Assembly: GCA_002412885.1 (NCBI GenBank)
Contig: DHVX01000052.1
Span: forward strand, 1-64,000
Direction: 5' to 3'
DNA: 64,000 bases
Source: Bacteroidales bacterium UBA5197
GTDB lineage: Bacteria; Bacteroidota; Bacteroidia; Bacteroidales; Lentimicrobiaceae
This document shows, piece after piece, positions 53,701-62,192 of this stretch (position 1 is its first letter; the number at the start of each line of letters is the position of its first letter). The notes under the pieces were generated by a model, which saw nothing but the letters and a program-made list of their open reading frames with translations, did not search any database and had not been told where the DNA came from. Both the position numbers and the translations under genes were made by a program.

Positions 53701-54590
53701 CCGATAGTTTTTCGGTGGAGTTCAAGCTGCAGAAAAGCATTCTCTATCAGGGGAAGGCAACTGTTGAGAATGGTCATTTTAACTTTACTTTTTTGGTTCC
53801 CAAAGACATAGATTACAGTTTCGGGAAAGGCAAAATCAGTTATTATGTCACCAACGGGCTTGAAGACGGGCATGGTTTCTCCGACGATTTCATTATAGGC
53901 GGAGGTTCAAATCAGGTTCAGAAAGATTTTAGCGAACCTTTAGTGCGCATGTATTTAAACGACACCAACTTCAGAGATGGAGGTGTTGTGAATGAAAGTC
54001 CGAAACTGCTTGCTTTCCTTTTTGATGAGAGCGGAATCAATACTGTTGGTAATGGAATTGGACACGACATTGTTGCCACCATTGACGGCAACAATTACAC
54101 TTCGGTGGTTCTGAACGATTATTATGTTTCTGATATGGACAGTTACCAAAGCGGATCGCTGGTTTATCAGTACTTTAACCTGCCCGACGGAGAGCATGTC
54201 CTTAAACTCAAAGTATGGGATGTTTTTAACAATTCAGCCGAAGCCAGCCTCAGGTTTGAAGTGAAGCGCAATATTATTCTGGCACTTGATGAAGTACTGG
54301 CATATCCCAATCCCTCTACCGGACCTGTCTCCATCCGTTTCGGACACAATCAGTTTGATGGTCGTTTTGATGTTGAGGTTGATATTTATTCAACAACCGG
54401 TATTTTAGTGAGGTCATTAGGACCTGTGAAGGTCATGTCTGAAGGCTATGTATCTGGCAGCATTCAATGGGACGGACGTTCGGACAGTGGAAGTAATGCC
54501 AGAGCTGGTTTGTATCTGGCCAGAATAAAAGTTCGGGATAGAAACGGTAATACCTCATCTAATACTGTCAAAGTATTGATTGCCCGATAA
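50769..54590 (+). CDS. PorU-like C25 protease, copy 2
   Basis: This 1273-residue paralogue of the preceding gene starts 15 bases later. It has a signal peptide (ILMLALVFPVTMSAQ). The prodomain starts PVTLFLGADSTLPSIAFE, which copy 3 also has. The protease motifs are NYIGHGGDVGW (His783) and TATCEFSRFDNP (Cys817). The tail has VLAYPNPSTGPVSIRF and IKVRDRNGNTSSNTVKVLIA. Both catalytic residues are kept, so it may be active. It is far closer to copy 3 than to copy 1. Whether it is a true PorU or a specialised cell-surface protease with related cargo is unknown. Confidence 0.82.
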   Translation: MKSRWIKILMLALVFPVTMSAQIQEKVVLQWNEPVTLFLGADSTLPSIAFEGAQYNGLPDQILPALIQSIALPPGKQVADIRINEIAFIPLTDEDKLIIGQVELPSSPVLNYDIMLERGNPKAIVSVLPFGINPANGNFEKIESFSIDITTVQAPAALKNVQVYADNSVLAMGNWYKIYVAESGIYKVTYDDIKNLGINMTGINPDKIRIFGNGGAMLSTTAGIIPADDLNESALKVVTANPGVFAQGDYVLFYGQGTQSWSMNPFAGRMEHTTHLYADDACYFLTISSENGRRIAVADVPSGTPDYFTNEYTAYSVYEKELINILKSGKKWFGEKMDSYNRTINFPRFTFNNLVPDQLANIRYGIGGRSTSGQISFNFLVNNESVASSSLSKITSPYDYARDLITTASFLPASGQIDVQVKFNPSSNTDIGWFDFVALNVRCYLKYAGGQMSFRDPKTVASQRLSEFTLSDALSVNEIWDVSDPLNVSLVNFSRTGGNIVFKSNTNILREYVASDGSAFMSVKLGEKVANQNLHSMGNYDLIIVSHPDFMAPAQTLAAAHNQIGEIAAVVVPLPEIYNEFSSGIQDLTAIRNFMKMLYDRGRETGYPKYLLLFGNASYDMKDRVPGNSSFVPTFQSENSVRPVESFLSDDYFALLDDGEGGNSAGGLLDISVGRMPVRNLEQANVAVQKTIAYMKNVANVHGDWRNVLLVIADDQNKNTHLNQAEGLTTRISTNHPVYNVEKIYFDAYKQISTPGGSRYPDVNRELVSRVEKGALLVNYIGHGGDVGWADERVLEIADINAWTNFNRMGMFFTATCEFSRFDNPAHTSAGELVFLNPNGGAMSMITTTRLAFSSSNAALNLSFADTVFKTGSSNIPRIGDVLKYTKNQNGFSPNTRHLTLFGDPSVRMSIPQHKVVTTSISDANTGLPADTLFATSLLTVTGEVRSADNQLMNGFNGEVQVKVFDKPSKVKTLGQDSDSFSVEFKLQKSILYQGKATVENGHFNFTFLVPKDIDYSFGKGKISYYVTNGLEDGHGFSDDFIIGGGSNQVQKDFSEPLVRMYLNDTNFRDGGVVNESPKLLAFLFDESGINTVGNGIGHDIVATIDGNNYTSVVLNDYYVSDMDSYQSGSLVYQYFNLPDGEHVLKLKVWDVFNNSAEASLRFEVKRNIILALDEVLAYPNPSTGPVSIRFGHNQFDGRFDVEVDIYSTTGILVRSLGPVKVMSEGYVSGSIQWDGRSDSGSNARAGLYLARIKVRDRNGNTSSNTVKVLIAR

Positions 54591-54765
54591 GTATAGTTAA
54601 TTGCGCATGGAAACACCAATATCCTGCGTATTTTCTTTGCCGGGTTTTGCTGATCTGATTTTGCGAAATTATACATCAGTAAGGCTAAGAGTGGATGGAC
54701 AAAGATTATTCAAAATTTAATAGTTGTAGGAATATCATTAATTATTCCGTTTAAAAGTAAATTCA

Positions 54766-57700
54766 ATGAAAATGCAGTGGTTTAAAATATTGTTCGCATT
54801 TCTGGCGCTGCCGCTCATATTGACAGCTCAGAATCAGGAAAAGGTAATTCTTAAGTGGAGTGACCCTGTTACCTTATTTCTTGGAGCAGATTCAACGCTT
54901 CCTTCAATTGCGTTTGAAAATTCACGCTTTGTTGGATTGCCTGAACAGACACTGCCTTTTTCAGTTACAAGCATTATTGTGCCAGCCGGCAAAAAGCTCA
55001 ATGATGTTCAGCTTACTGATATTTCTTACATCCCATTAACTGACCAGGATAGGTTAATTCTTGGCTCAACCGGAATACCTTCATCTCCTGAAGTTGATTT
55101 TAAAGTGTTGCTTGACAAAGGAAATCTCACCGCACTCGTGAATGTTTTGCCGTTTGGTACCAATCCGGAAAATGGAAGAATTGAAAAAATACAGTCTTTC
55201 ACATTAAAACTTATTACAGAGCAATCGACTCCTGTTTTAAAAAATGCGCAGACATATGCCGATAATTCAGTATTGGCAATGGGGAATTGGTATAAAATTT
55301 ACGTTGCCGAAACCGGCGTTCACATAGTTACATACGATGATTTCAAGAATCTGGGAATTAATATGACCGGGATCAACCCCGATAAAATTCGAATATTCGG
55401 AAACGGCGGAGCTATGCTGAATACCATAGCAGGAAATATCCCGGCGGATGATTTAAATGAAAATGCATTAAAAGTTGTAACTGCCAATCCGGGCGTTTTT
55501 GCTCAGGGCGATTATGTGCTCTTTTTCGGACAAGGAACTCAAACCTGGTCCATGAATAAATTTTCTTCACGCATGGAGCACACAACTCACCTTTATGCCG
55601 ATGAAGCCTGCTATTTTGTCAACATAGGTTCTGAAAACGGACGAAGACTGGCTGTAGGTCAGGAACCTGCCGGAACTCCGGATTATTTCACCAACGAATA
55701 TACAGCACTTTATGTTTACGAGCAGGAAATGCTGAATCTTATCAAAAGTGGTCAAAAGTGGTTTAGTCAGAAAATGGACTTTTATAACCGCACGATCAGC
55801 CTTCCGCGGGCAACGTTTGCAAATCTGGTGCCTGACCAGAGCAGTATTTTAAGGTATGGAATTGCCGGACGCTCTTTGGTCGGTCAGCTCTCGTTCAGTT
55901 TCTTAGTTAACAATCAAGTCGTTGGCAGTAGTTCACTGTCCAGGGTAGGTAGTTCGGCATCTTCCAATTATGCAAATGATTTGACAACATCTGCATCATT
56001 TATGCCTTCTTCCGGGCAGATGGATTTGCAGGTCAGATTTACTCCGGTTTCAAATACTGACCTGGGGTGGCTTGATTTTGTTTCGTTAAATGTACGAGGC
56101 TATCTTAAATTTACGGGCGGGCAGATGTCGTTCAGAGATCCGAAAACAGTTGCTTCGGAGCGATTGACGGAGTTTACCTTGTCTGATGCCAGTGCCGTTA
56201 ATGAATTATGGGATGTCTCAGATCCACTGAATGTTTCGCTGGTTAGTTTCACACGAAACGGCAACAACATAATTTTTAAAAGCAATACCGACTTACTGCG
56301 GGAATTTGTTGCCCTTGATGGGTCTTCATACAAAAGGGTGAAATTGGGAACCAAAATTGCCAACCAGAATCTTCACTCAATTGGCAATTATGATCTTGTT
56401 ATTGTTGCTCACCCTGATTTTATTGCACCCGCAAAAAAACTTGCTGCTGCTCATAACGAAATCGGGGAAATTGCAGCTATTGTGGTTTCGTTGCCCGATA
56501 TTTACAATGAGTTTTCATCAGGCATTCAGGATATTACAGCCATCCGGAACTTTATGAAAATGCTTTACGATCGCGGACGTGAAAATGGATATCCAAAATA
56601 CCTTCTTTTGTTTGGAAATGCATCTTACGATTTCAAAAACAGAATCACCGGGAACAGGAATTTTGTTCCAACTTTTCAGAGTGAGAATTCGGTATCTCCT
56701 GTAATTTCCTTCCTCTCCGATGATTATTTCGTTTTACTTGATGATGGCGAAGGTGGAATTTCTGCTCAGGGATTACTGGATGTTGCGGTTGGACGTATGC
56801 CTGTCAGAAATATTGATCAAGCCAATGTTGCTGTCGAGAAAACCATTGCTTACATGAGAAATGATAAGATTACGCATGGCGATTGGCGGAATGTAATGCT
56901 GGTAATAGCTGACGATGAGGACAGTAATACACATCTGAAGCAGGCCGAAAGACTTGGCGACAGCATTCTGCTCAATCACCCGGTAGTAAATCTTGAAAAG
57001 ATTTATTTTGATGCCTATAAGCAGATATCAACACCAGGAGGTAGCCGTTATCCCGATGTTAACCGCGAAATAGTTACCAGAGTTGAAAAAGGCGCACTTC
57101 TGGTAAACTATATCGGGCATGGCGGTGAAGTAGGCTGGGCCGATGAAAGGGTTCTTGAAATTGCAGACATAAATGCTTGGACGAATTTTGGCAGAATGGG
57201 CTTATTCTTTACTGCTACCTGCGAATTCTCGAGGTTTGATAACCCTGTTCATGCTTCAGCAGGAGAACTTGTTTTCCTGAATCCTAGCGGTGGAGCAATG
57301 TCGATGATTACCACAACTCGTCTTGCTTTTTCTTCTTCAAACGCTTCATTGAACCTGAGCTTTGCCGATACCGTTTTTAGTTCCGGATCAGGAATTATTC
57401 CCCGTTTGGGAGATATTCTTAAATATACCAAAAACCAGAATGGAACTGATGCCAATACCCGGCATTTAACTCTATTTGGCGATCCTTCGATTAAAATGCC
57501 TGTTCCGCAGCATGCTGTTTTTACTACCTCAATAACCGATGCCAATACCGGAATGCCTGCCGACACATTATTTGCTACAAGCCTCATTAAGGTTACAGGT
57601 GAAGTCAGAAATATCAACAATCAGGTTTTGGATGGATTTAACGGCGAGGTACAGGTAAAGGTATTCGATAAACCTTCAACCATTAGAACGCTGGGACAGG

Positions 57701-58596
57701 ATCCTAAAAGTCTTGTGGTGGATTTTTTGGTTCAGAAAAATATCCTTTACCAGGGAAAAGCAACTGTTAAGAACGGACTTTTCAATTTCACTTTTCTTGT
57801 TCCAAGAGATATTGATTACGCATACGGAAAAGGTAAACTCAGTTATTATGCTACAAATGGTCTTGAAGATGGTCATGGTTTTTCCGATGATTTTATTATT
57901 GGCGGCTCACAAAGTACCTCACAGCAAGACTTTGCCGGCCCTCAGATCAGGCTATTTATGAACGATACGAATTTTATTGATGGTGGTCTTGTGAGCGAAA
58001 ATCCAAAATTCCTTGCATTCCTGTATGATGAAAGTGGAATAAATACAGTTGGAAATGGAATCGGGCATGATCTGGTTGCTACCATAGATGGCGACAATTA
58101 CACTTCAGTGGTTATGAATGATTATTATAGCGCTGACATTGACAGTTACCAGAGTGGATCCGTACTTTATAAGTATTTCAATCTTCCGGAAGGGGAGCAT
58201 GTACTTACATTTAAGGCCTGGGATGTTTTCAACAATTCGTCTGAAGCAAGTATCAGATTTGAAGTCAAACGCAATATTATTCTTGCCGTTGATGAAGTGC
58301 TTGCTTATCCCAATCCCACAACCGGTCCCGTTTCATTCCGGTTTGGACACAATCAGTTTGATGGCCGTTTTGATGTTGAGGTAGAAATATACTCAACCAC
58401 AGGTGTATTGGTGCGCTCTCTCGGTTCACTGAAGGTTTTATCTGAAGGCTATGAATCGGGAAGTATTTATTGGGACGGATGTTTAGCTAACGGAGCTCCG
58501 GCCAGTGCAGGTTTGTATCTTGCCAGACTTAAAGTCAGAGACAGAAACGGTAACACTACCCATAACACAGTAAAGATCATTATTGCAAGGATTTAA
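54766..58596 (+). CDS. PorU-like C25 protease, copy 3
   Basis: The 1276-residue protein has a signal peptide (KILFAFLALPLILTAQ), the same prodomain block PVTLFLGADSTLPSIAFE as copy 2, catalytic His785 in NYIGHGGEVGW and Cys819 in TATCEFSRFDNP. The C-terminal domain is VLAYPNPTTGPVSFRF to KVRDRNGNTTHNTVKI. It follows copy 2 after 175 bases without a recognisable gene. The near-parallel sequence with copy 2 along the full length points to a recent duplication. No porV, which often follows porU, is seen downstream; instead a PfkB kinase starts 5 bases after the stop. Confidence 0.82.
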   Translation: MKMQWFKILFAFLALPLILTAQNQEKVILKWSDPVTLFLGADSTLPSIAFENSRFVGLPEQTLPFSVTSIIVPAGKKLNDVQLTDISYIPLTDQDRLILGSTGIPSSPEVDFKVLLDKGNLTALVNVLPFGTNPENGRIEKIQSFTLKLITEQSTPVLKNAQTYADNSVLAMGNWYKIYVAETGVHIVTYDDFKNLGINMTGINPDKIRIFGNGGAMLNTIAGNIPADDLNENALKVVTANPGVFAQGDYVLFFGQGTQTWSMNKFSSRMEHTTHLYADEACYFVNIGSENGRRLAVGQEPAGTPDYFTNEYTALYVYEQEMLNLIKSGQKWFSQKMDFYNRTISLPRATFANLVPDQSSILRYGIAGRSLVGQLSFSFLVNNQVVGSSSLSRVGSSASSNYANDLTTSASFMPSSGQMDLQVRFTPVSNTDLGWLDFVSLNVRGYLKFTGGQMSFRDPKTVASERLTEFTLSDASAVNELWDVSDPLNVSLVSFTRNGNNIIFKSNTDLLREFVALDGSSYKRVKLGTKIANQNLHSIGNYDLVIVAHPDFIAPAKKLAAAHNEIGEIAAIVVSLPDIYNEFSSGIQDITAIRNFMKMLYDRGRENGYPKYLLLFGNASYDFKNRITGNRNFVPTFQSENSVSPVISFLSDDYFVLLDDGEGGISAQGLLDVAVGRMPVRNIDQANVAVEKTIAYMRNDKITHGDWRNVMLVIADDEDSNTHLKQAERLGDSILLNHPVVNLEKIYFDAYKQISTPGGSRYPDVNREIVTRVEKGALLVNYIGHGGEVGWADERVLEIADINAWTNFGRMGLFFTATCEFSRFDNPVHASAGELVFLNPSGGAMSMITTTRLAFSSSNASLNLSFADTVFSSGSGIIPRLGDILKYTKNQNGTDANTRHLTLFGDPSIKMPVPQHAVFTTSITDANTGMPADTLFATSLIKVTGEVRNINNQVLDGFNGEVQVKVFDKPSTIRTLGQDPKSLVVDFLVQKNILYQGKATVKNGLFNFTFLVPRDIDYAYGKGKLSYYATNGLEDGHGFSDDFIIGGSQSTSQQDFAGPQIRLFMNDTNFIDGGLVSENPKFLAFLYDESGINTVGNGIGHDLVATIDGDNYTSVVMNDYYSADIDSYQSGSVLYKYFNLPEGEHVLTFKAWDVFNNSSEASIRFEVKRNIILAVDEVLAYPNPTTGPVSFRFGHNQFDGRFDVEVEIYSTTGVLVRSLGSLKVLSEGYESGSIYWDGCLANGAPASAGLYLARLKVRDRNGNTTHNTVKIIIARI

Positions 58597-58601
58597 GGAA
58601 T

Positions 58602-59486
58602 ATGGTGCACGCGATAGGCGAAAGCCTTTACGACCTCACTTTTCAGAATACGCATCAGGTTTGGGCCTGCCCGGGCGGTAGTATGCTGAATTCTGCTGTT
58701 TCGCTTTCGCGGAGATCGGTTCCTGTCAGGTTTTATACCGAAATCGGTAACGACAAAACAGGAGATTCTTTGCTGACTTTTCTGAAATCAAACAATATCA
58801 TTTCAGACTCTGTCAGCATTTACAACGGCAAAACCTCGCTTGCACTTGCCTTTCTGGATGCAAAGGGCGAAGCTGACTATGAATTCTATACCTGCCGTCC
58901 TGACGTACCTCCTGATTTTTTGATTCCTCCGGTTGAGCAGGGCGACATTATGCTTTTCGGCTCAACTTATTCCCGCCAGCCCCGAAATCATGAGAATATT
59001 TCAAGAATGGCAGCGCTTGTCAAAAAAAATGATGGAATTCTTATTTATGATCCCAACTTCCGGAAAACTGCTGATAACCGTCCCGAAATTATCGATCTGG
59101 TTTCAGCAAATATAGGATTGGCTGATATAGTCAGGGGATCGGATCAGGATTTTCTTAATCTTTTTGGCGCAAAAAATGGTGCTGAAGCTTTCCGGAAAGT
59201 TGAAGCCGCCGGAGCAAAAATTCTTATTTATACACGAAATAGTGAAGGAGTGGAATTGTTTACTCCCTGGTTCCGTAAGTTTTATAAAGTCCCTGAAATA
59301 CAGGTAGTAAACACAATCGGAGCAGGCGATAATTTTAATGCCGGGCTTATTTATGAGCTTCACAAAATCAAAAATATTCCTGAAATTGAAAACTTTTGGG
59401 ATGAAGCTATTCATCAGGCGATTATCTTTGCCTCCGAAGTTTGTGCCTCCAACAATAATTTTGTTGACTGGCCTGATACTGAATAA
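58602..59486 (+). CDS. PfkB-family carbohydrate kinase
   Basis: The 294-residue kinase lacks little of the usual fold: it starts AIGESLYDLTF (usual GExLxD), has PGGSMLNSAVSLSRR (GG sugar site), an EIGNDKTGDSLL block, and NTIGAGDNFNAGLIYEL, where the Asp of GAGD is the catalytic base. Fructokinase-like sequences are closest, but the sugar cannot be told. It begins 5 bases after the third PorU-like gene and ends 6 bases before the acyltransferase, so it may be transcribed with them without sharing a function. Confidence 0.85.
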   Translation: MVHAIGESLYDLTFQNTHQVWACPGGSMLNSAVSLSRRSVPVRFYTEIGNDKTGDSLLTFLKSNNIISDSVSIYNGKTSLALAFLDAKGEADYEFYTCRPDVPPDFLIPPVEQGDIMLFGSTYSRQPRNHENISRMAALVKKNDGILIYDPNFRKTADNRPEIIDLVSANIGLADIVRGSDQDFLNLFGAKNGAEAFRKVEAAGAKILIYTRNSEGVELFTPWFRKFYKVPEIQVVNTIGAGDNFNAGLIYELHKIKNIPEIENFWDEAIHQAIIFASEVCASNNNFVDWPDTE

Positions 59487-59492
59487 GCAGTT

Positions 59493-60065
59493 ATGGTAAA
59501 AAAAATCCTGGCAACTTTTCTTCTCCGCCTGCTTGGATGGAGAATCATCGGTGATATGCCTGCAGGAATCAAAAAGTGCGTGGTTTTAATGGCTCCGCAT
59601 ACCTCAAATCTCGATTTCTTTTTTGGTTGGCTTGGCTATACTTCAAAGGGCATCTTTTCTCATTTTCTGATTAAAAAGGAAGCTTTTAACCGTTTTTCTG
59701 GTCGTCCGTTGCGTGCAATGGGTGGCATTCCAATTGACCGAAGACAAAGCAGCAACCTCGTGATTCAATTGACAGAGGAGTTTAGGATCAGAGATGAATT
59801 TGTGTTGACCATCACTCCCGAAGGTACCCGAAAGCTTAATAAAAACTGGAAACGGGGTTACTATTTTATTGCTCAGAATTCAGGAGTTCCTATAGTTTTG
59901 GGCTATCTGAACTATAAAAATAAAACAGGAGGTTTTGGCCCGGTGATTTACCCATCAGGAAACTATGAAGCAGATCTTGCTTTGATTGAACAGTTTTATA
60001 AGGATAAAACTGCACGCTATCCTGAAATGTTTAACCTTTCCTGGAATGCACTCCAACCAAAATAA
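59493..60065 (+). CDS. PlsC-like acyltransferase
   Basis: The 190-residue protein has MAPHTSNLDFF (His-X4-Asp, the catalytic pair of glycerolipid acyltransferases, near residues 34-44), GRPLRAMGGIPIDRR (acceptor block) and TITPEGTRKLN (PEGTR-type block). It has a hydrophobic N-terminal segment and no further motif. Such short acyltransferases act on lyso-lipids at the inner membrane face; the exact acceptor is not known. The gene overlaps no neighbour but ends 14 bases before the PHP protein start. Confidence 0.83.
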   Translation: MVKKILATFLLRLLGWRIIGDMPAGIKKCVVLMAPHTSNLDFFFGWLGYTSKGIFSHFLIKKEAFNRFSGRPLRAMGGIPIDRRQSSNLVIQLTEEFRIRDEFVLTITPEGTRKLNKNWKRGYYFIAQNSGVPIVLGYLNYKNKTGGFGPVIYPSGNYEADLALIEQFYKDKTARYPEMFNLSWNALQPK

Positions 60066-60078
60066 ACTTTATAATCGT

Positions 60079-61188
60079 ATGAAATTCAGCTTCATCGCTT
60101 TTGCATTTTTGCTTTGTTTCAACATTTCTGTCTCAGCTCAGGATGGACATCGAAAACATTTTACAATCCCCGATATTGAGGGATTTCACACTTTGAAGGG
60201 AGATTTTCATATTCATACAGTTTTCTCTGATGGCCTTGTTTGGCCAAATCTCCGGGTGCTTGAAGCCTGGAAAGAAGGACTGGATGTAATTTCCATTACT
60301 GATCACATCGAATATCAGCCGTTTAAGGAAGATGTGAAAGGCGATCATAACAGAGCTTTTGAAGTTGCAGATGCGAAAGCTGATGAATTGGGCATTTTAT
60401 TGATCAGAGGGTCTGAAATTACCCGAAAAATGCCTCCGGGTCATTCCAATGCATTGTTTACAACCGACAATAATCTGCTTGATACACCCAAATGGGAAGA
60501 TGCATTCACTGAAGCAAAAAAACAGGGAGCGTTCATATTCTGGAATCATCCGGGATGGAAAGCCCAGCAACCCGATAGTATGGTGTGGTTTCCCGAACAT
60601 ACTTTACTTCAAACCGAAGGCAAAATGCATGGAATTGAGATTGTGAATTACAAAGAGTATTATCCGGGCGCTTTTCAATGGGCATTGGATAAAAAACTTA
60701 CCATAATGGGCAACTCAGATATACATGGCTCAATTTTTCAGGAATATGACATTTCTGCCGGAGAGCACCGGCCCATTACCCTTGTTTTTACACGCGAGAG
60801 AAGTATTAAAGGTGTGAAAGATGCATTGTTTGATGGCAGAACAGCTGTATTTTATAATGGAACCATTTATGGACGTGAAGAATGGGTAAGCAAATTGTAT
60901 AAAGCATGTATCGGTGTTGAACCCGATGTTGCTGCAGCTTCCGAAAAATCGAGAAGCATCTTCATTACAAACTACAGCAGCATTGATTTAAACCTTACAC
61001 CAGGCAAAGAAGCCGAAAAACATGGCATGATCTATCCTTTGGAACTGCCGGCGCATTCAACCATCAGGTTAACTGCCCGGGCCGCGAAGGCGCAGGAAAT
61101 ACTGAAACCTTCACAGCAGTTTGAGTTTTCGGTTGATAATATGCTGGTTGGCCCTGAAAAGCCACTTAAGGTAAATTTTAAGTTTTGA
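60079..61188 (+). CDS. exported PHP-domain phosphoesterase
   Basis: The 369-residue protein has a signal peptide (FSFIAFAFLLCFNISVSA) and a PHP metal domain: GDFHIHTVFSDG (HxH), VISITDHIEY, IRGSEITRKMPPGHSNAL, FWNHPGWK and MGNSDIHGS. These His, Asp and Glu residues bind the metals of PHP phosphoesterases. Most PHP proteins are cytoplasmic, so the signal peptide is notable. The C-terminal 130 residues are not recognised. The open frame reaches 59986, but the ATG at 60079 starts the signal peptide. Substrate unknown. Confidence 0.8.
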   Translation: MKFSFIAFAFLLCFNISVSAQDGHRKHFTIPDIEGFHTLKGDFHIHTVFSDGLVWPNLRVLEAWKEGLDVISITDHIEYQPFKEDVKGDHNRAFEVADAKADELGILLIRGSEITRKMPPGHSNALFTTDNNLLDTPKWEDAFTEAKKQGAFIFWNHPGWKAQQPDSMVWFPEHTLLQTEGKMHGIEIVNYKEYYPGAFQWALDKKLTIMGNSDIHGSIFQEYDISAGEHRPITLVFTRERSIKGVKDALFDGRTAVFYNGTIYGREEWVSKLYKACIGVEPDVAAASEKSRSIFITNYSSIDLNLTPGKEAEKHGMIYPLELPAHSTIRLTARAAKAQEILKPSQQFEFSVDNMLVGPEKPLKVNFKF

Positions 61189-61288
61189 GGATTCCCGCGG
61201 CACCCACTTGCCCGACAATTTGGCTTATAAACCTTATGGCCGTGAATTATTTTCCTGAGAATAATTATGTTCAGAGTTAACTAATCTC

Positions 61289-61296
61289 TATATTTG
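61289..61296 (+). promoter_or_regulatory. -7 element of upp
   Basis: TATATTTG matches TAnnTTTG. Transcription would begin near 61302, 35 bases before the upp ATG. No strict TTTG occurs at the -33 position. Confidence 0.45.
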
Positions 61297-61336
61297 CAGT
61301 TCATTACATGTGTTTTAACACTTGAAATAAGTTAAA

Positions 61337-61987
61337 ATGGTCAGAAACCTTGGAGCCCAGAATTCGATTTTCAATCAGTACATCGCCGAAGTGCGGGATG
61401 CGGTTATTCAGCAGGATACCCTGAGATTCAGGTTTAACATGGAAAGGCTGGGAGCTATTTTTGCTTATGAGATAAGCCGCACCATGGAGTATGAAACCAA
61501 AGAGATTATTACATCACTTGGTATTGCAGAAGTTCCTGTTCTTAAACAATCCCCTGTTTTAGGAACAATTCTCAGGGCAGGACTACCTCTGCACCATGGA
61601 ATGCTCAGTGCTTTCGATAAAGCCGATAATGCATTTGTTTCGGCATATAGAAAACATACCAAGGATGGCAGCTTTAATATTCAGGTTGAGTACGTTTCAT
61701 CTCCCGATCTGAACGACAGGGTGCTTATTTTATCAGATCCTATGCTGGCTACAGGGGCTTCTCTTGTTCTCAGTTATAAAGCACTGCTTGCCAAAGGCAA
61801 ACCTTCTCATACTCATGTTGTTACTCTAATCGCCAGCACCGAAGGGGTTGAGTACATAAAAAGATATCTTCCTGCGGATGATATAACTCTCTGGGTAGGT
61901 GCCATTGATGAAGAACTTACCGCACAGGCTTACATTGTTCCTGGACTTGGTGATGCTGGGGATCTTGCTTTCGGAAGCAAGATATAG
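61337..61987 (+). CDS. upp: uracil phosphoribosyltransferase
   Basis: This 216-residue enzyme makes UMP from uracil and PRPP. The PRPP loop is LILSDPMLATGASLVLSYKAL, near residues 135-155. RAGLPLHHGMLSAF (uracil-side block) and a C-terminal YIVPGLGDAGDLAFGSK, the flexible uracil-binding end, match Upp. It is monocistronic, with a Bacteroidota-type promoter upstream. The first 60 residues have no special feature. Confidence 0.95.
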   Translation: MVRNLGAQNSIFNQYIAEVRDAVIQQDTLRFRFNMERLGAIFAYEISRTMEYETKEIITSLGIAEVPVLKQSPVLGTILRAGLPLHHGMLSAFDKADNAFVSAYRKHTKDGSFNIQVEYVSSPDLNDRVLILSDPMLATGASLVLSYKALLAKGKPSHTHVVTLIASTEGVEYIKRYLPADDITLWVGAIDEELTAQAYIVPGLGDAGDLAFGSKI

Positions 61988-62167
61988 CCGTTTGTTGCCA
62001 TATCTTAATCCAAACGTCCCATTTTATTTTTTCTTTCTTTCAGATTTTGCCGATAAAACAGATTTTATGTTTATTGGAACTCAGTCCGTACACCCTATTG
62101 TTAAACTTTGTATTTCACATCTAAATAAATCCTGAATACTTCCGGTTTATCGGATGATTTTATGTTG

Positions 62168-62175
62168 TAAGTTTG
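62168..62175 (+). promoter_or_regulatory. -7 element before the MacB-like permease gene
   Basis: TAAGTTTG matches TAnnTTTG, with a TTTA 18 bases upstream as a weak -33 element. The start of transcription would be about 12 bases before the ATG at 62193, leaving a very short leader. Confidence 0.35.
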
Positions 62176-62192
62176 TATTAAAATAATTCCCT

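Noticed and set aside
57249..57620. 123-codon minus-strand frame in copy 3 of the PorU-like genes
   Set aside because: Antisense within a long well-supported gene; similar shadow frames occur in copies 1 and 2 because the coding DNA is alike.
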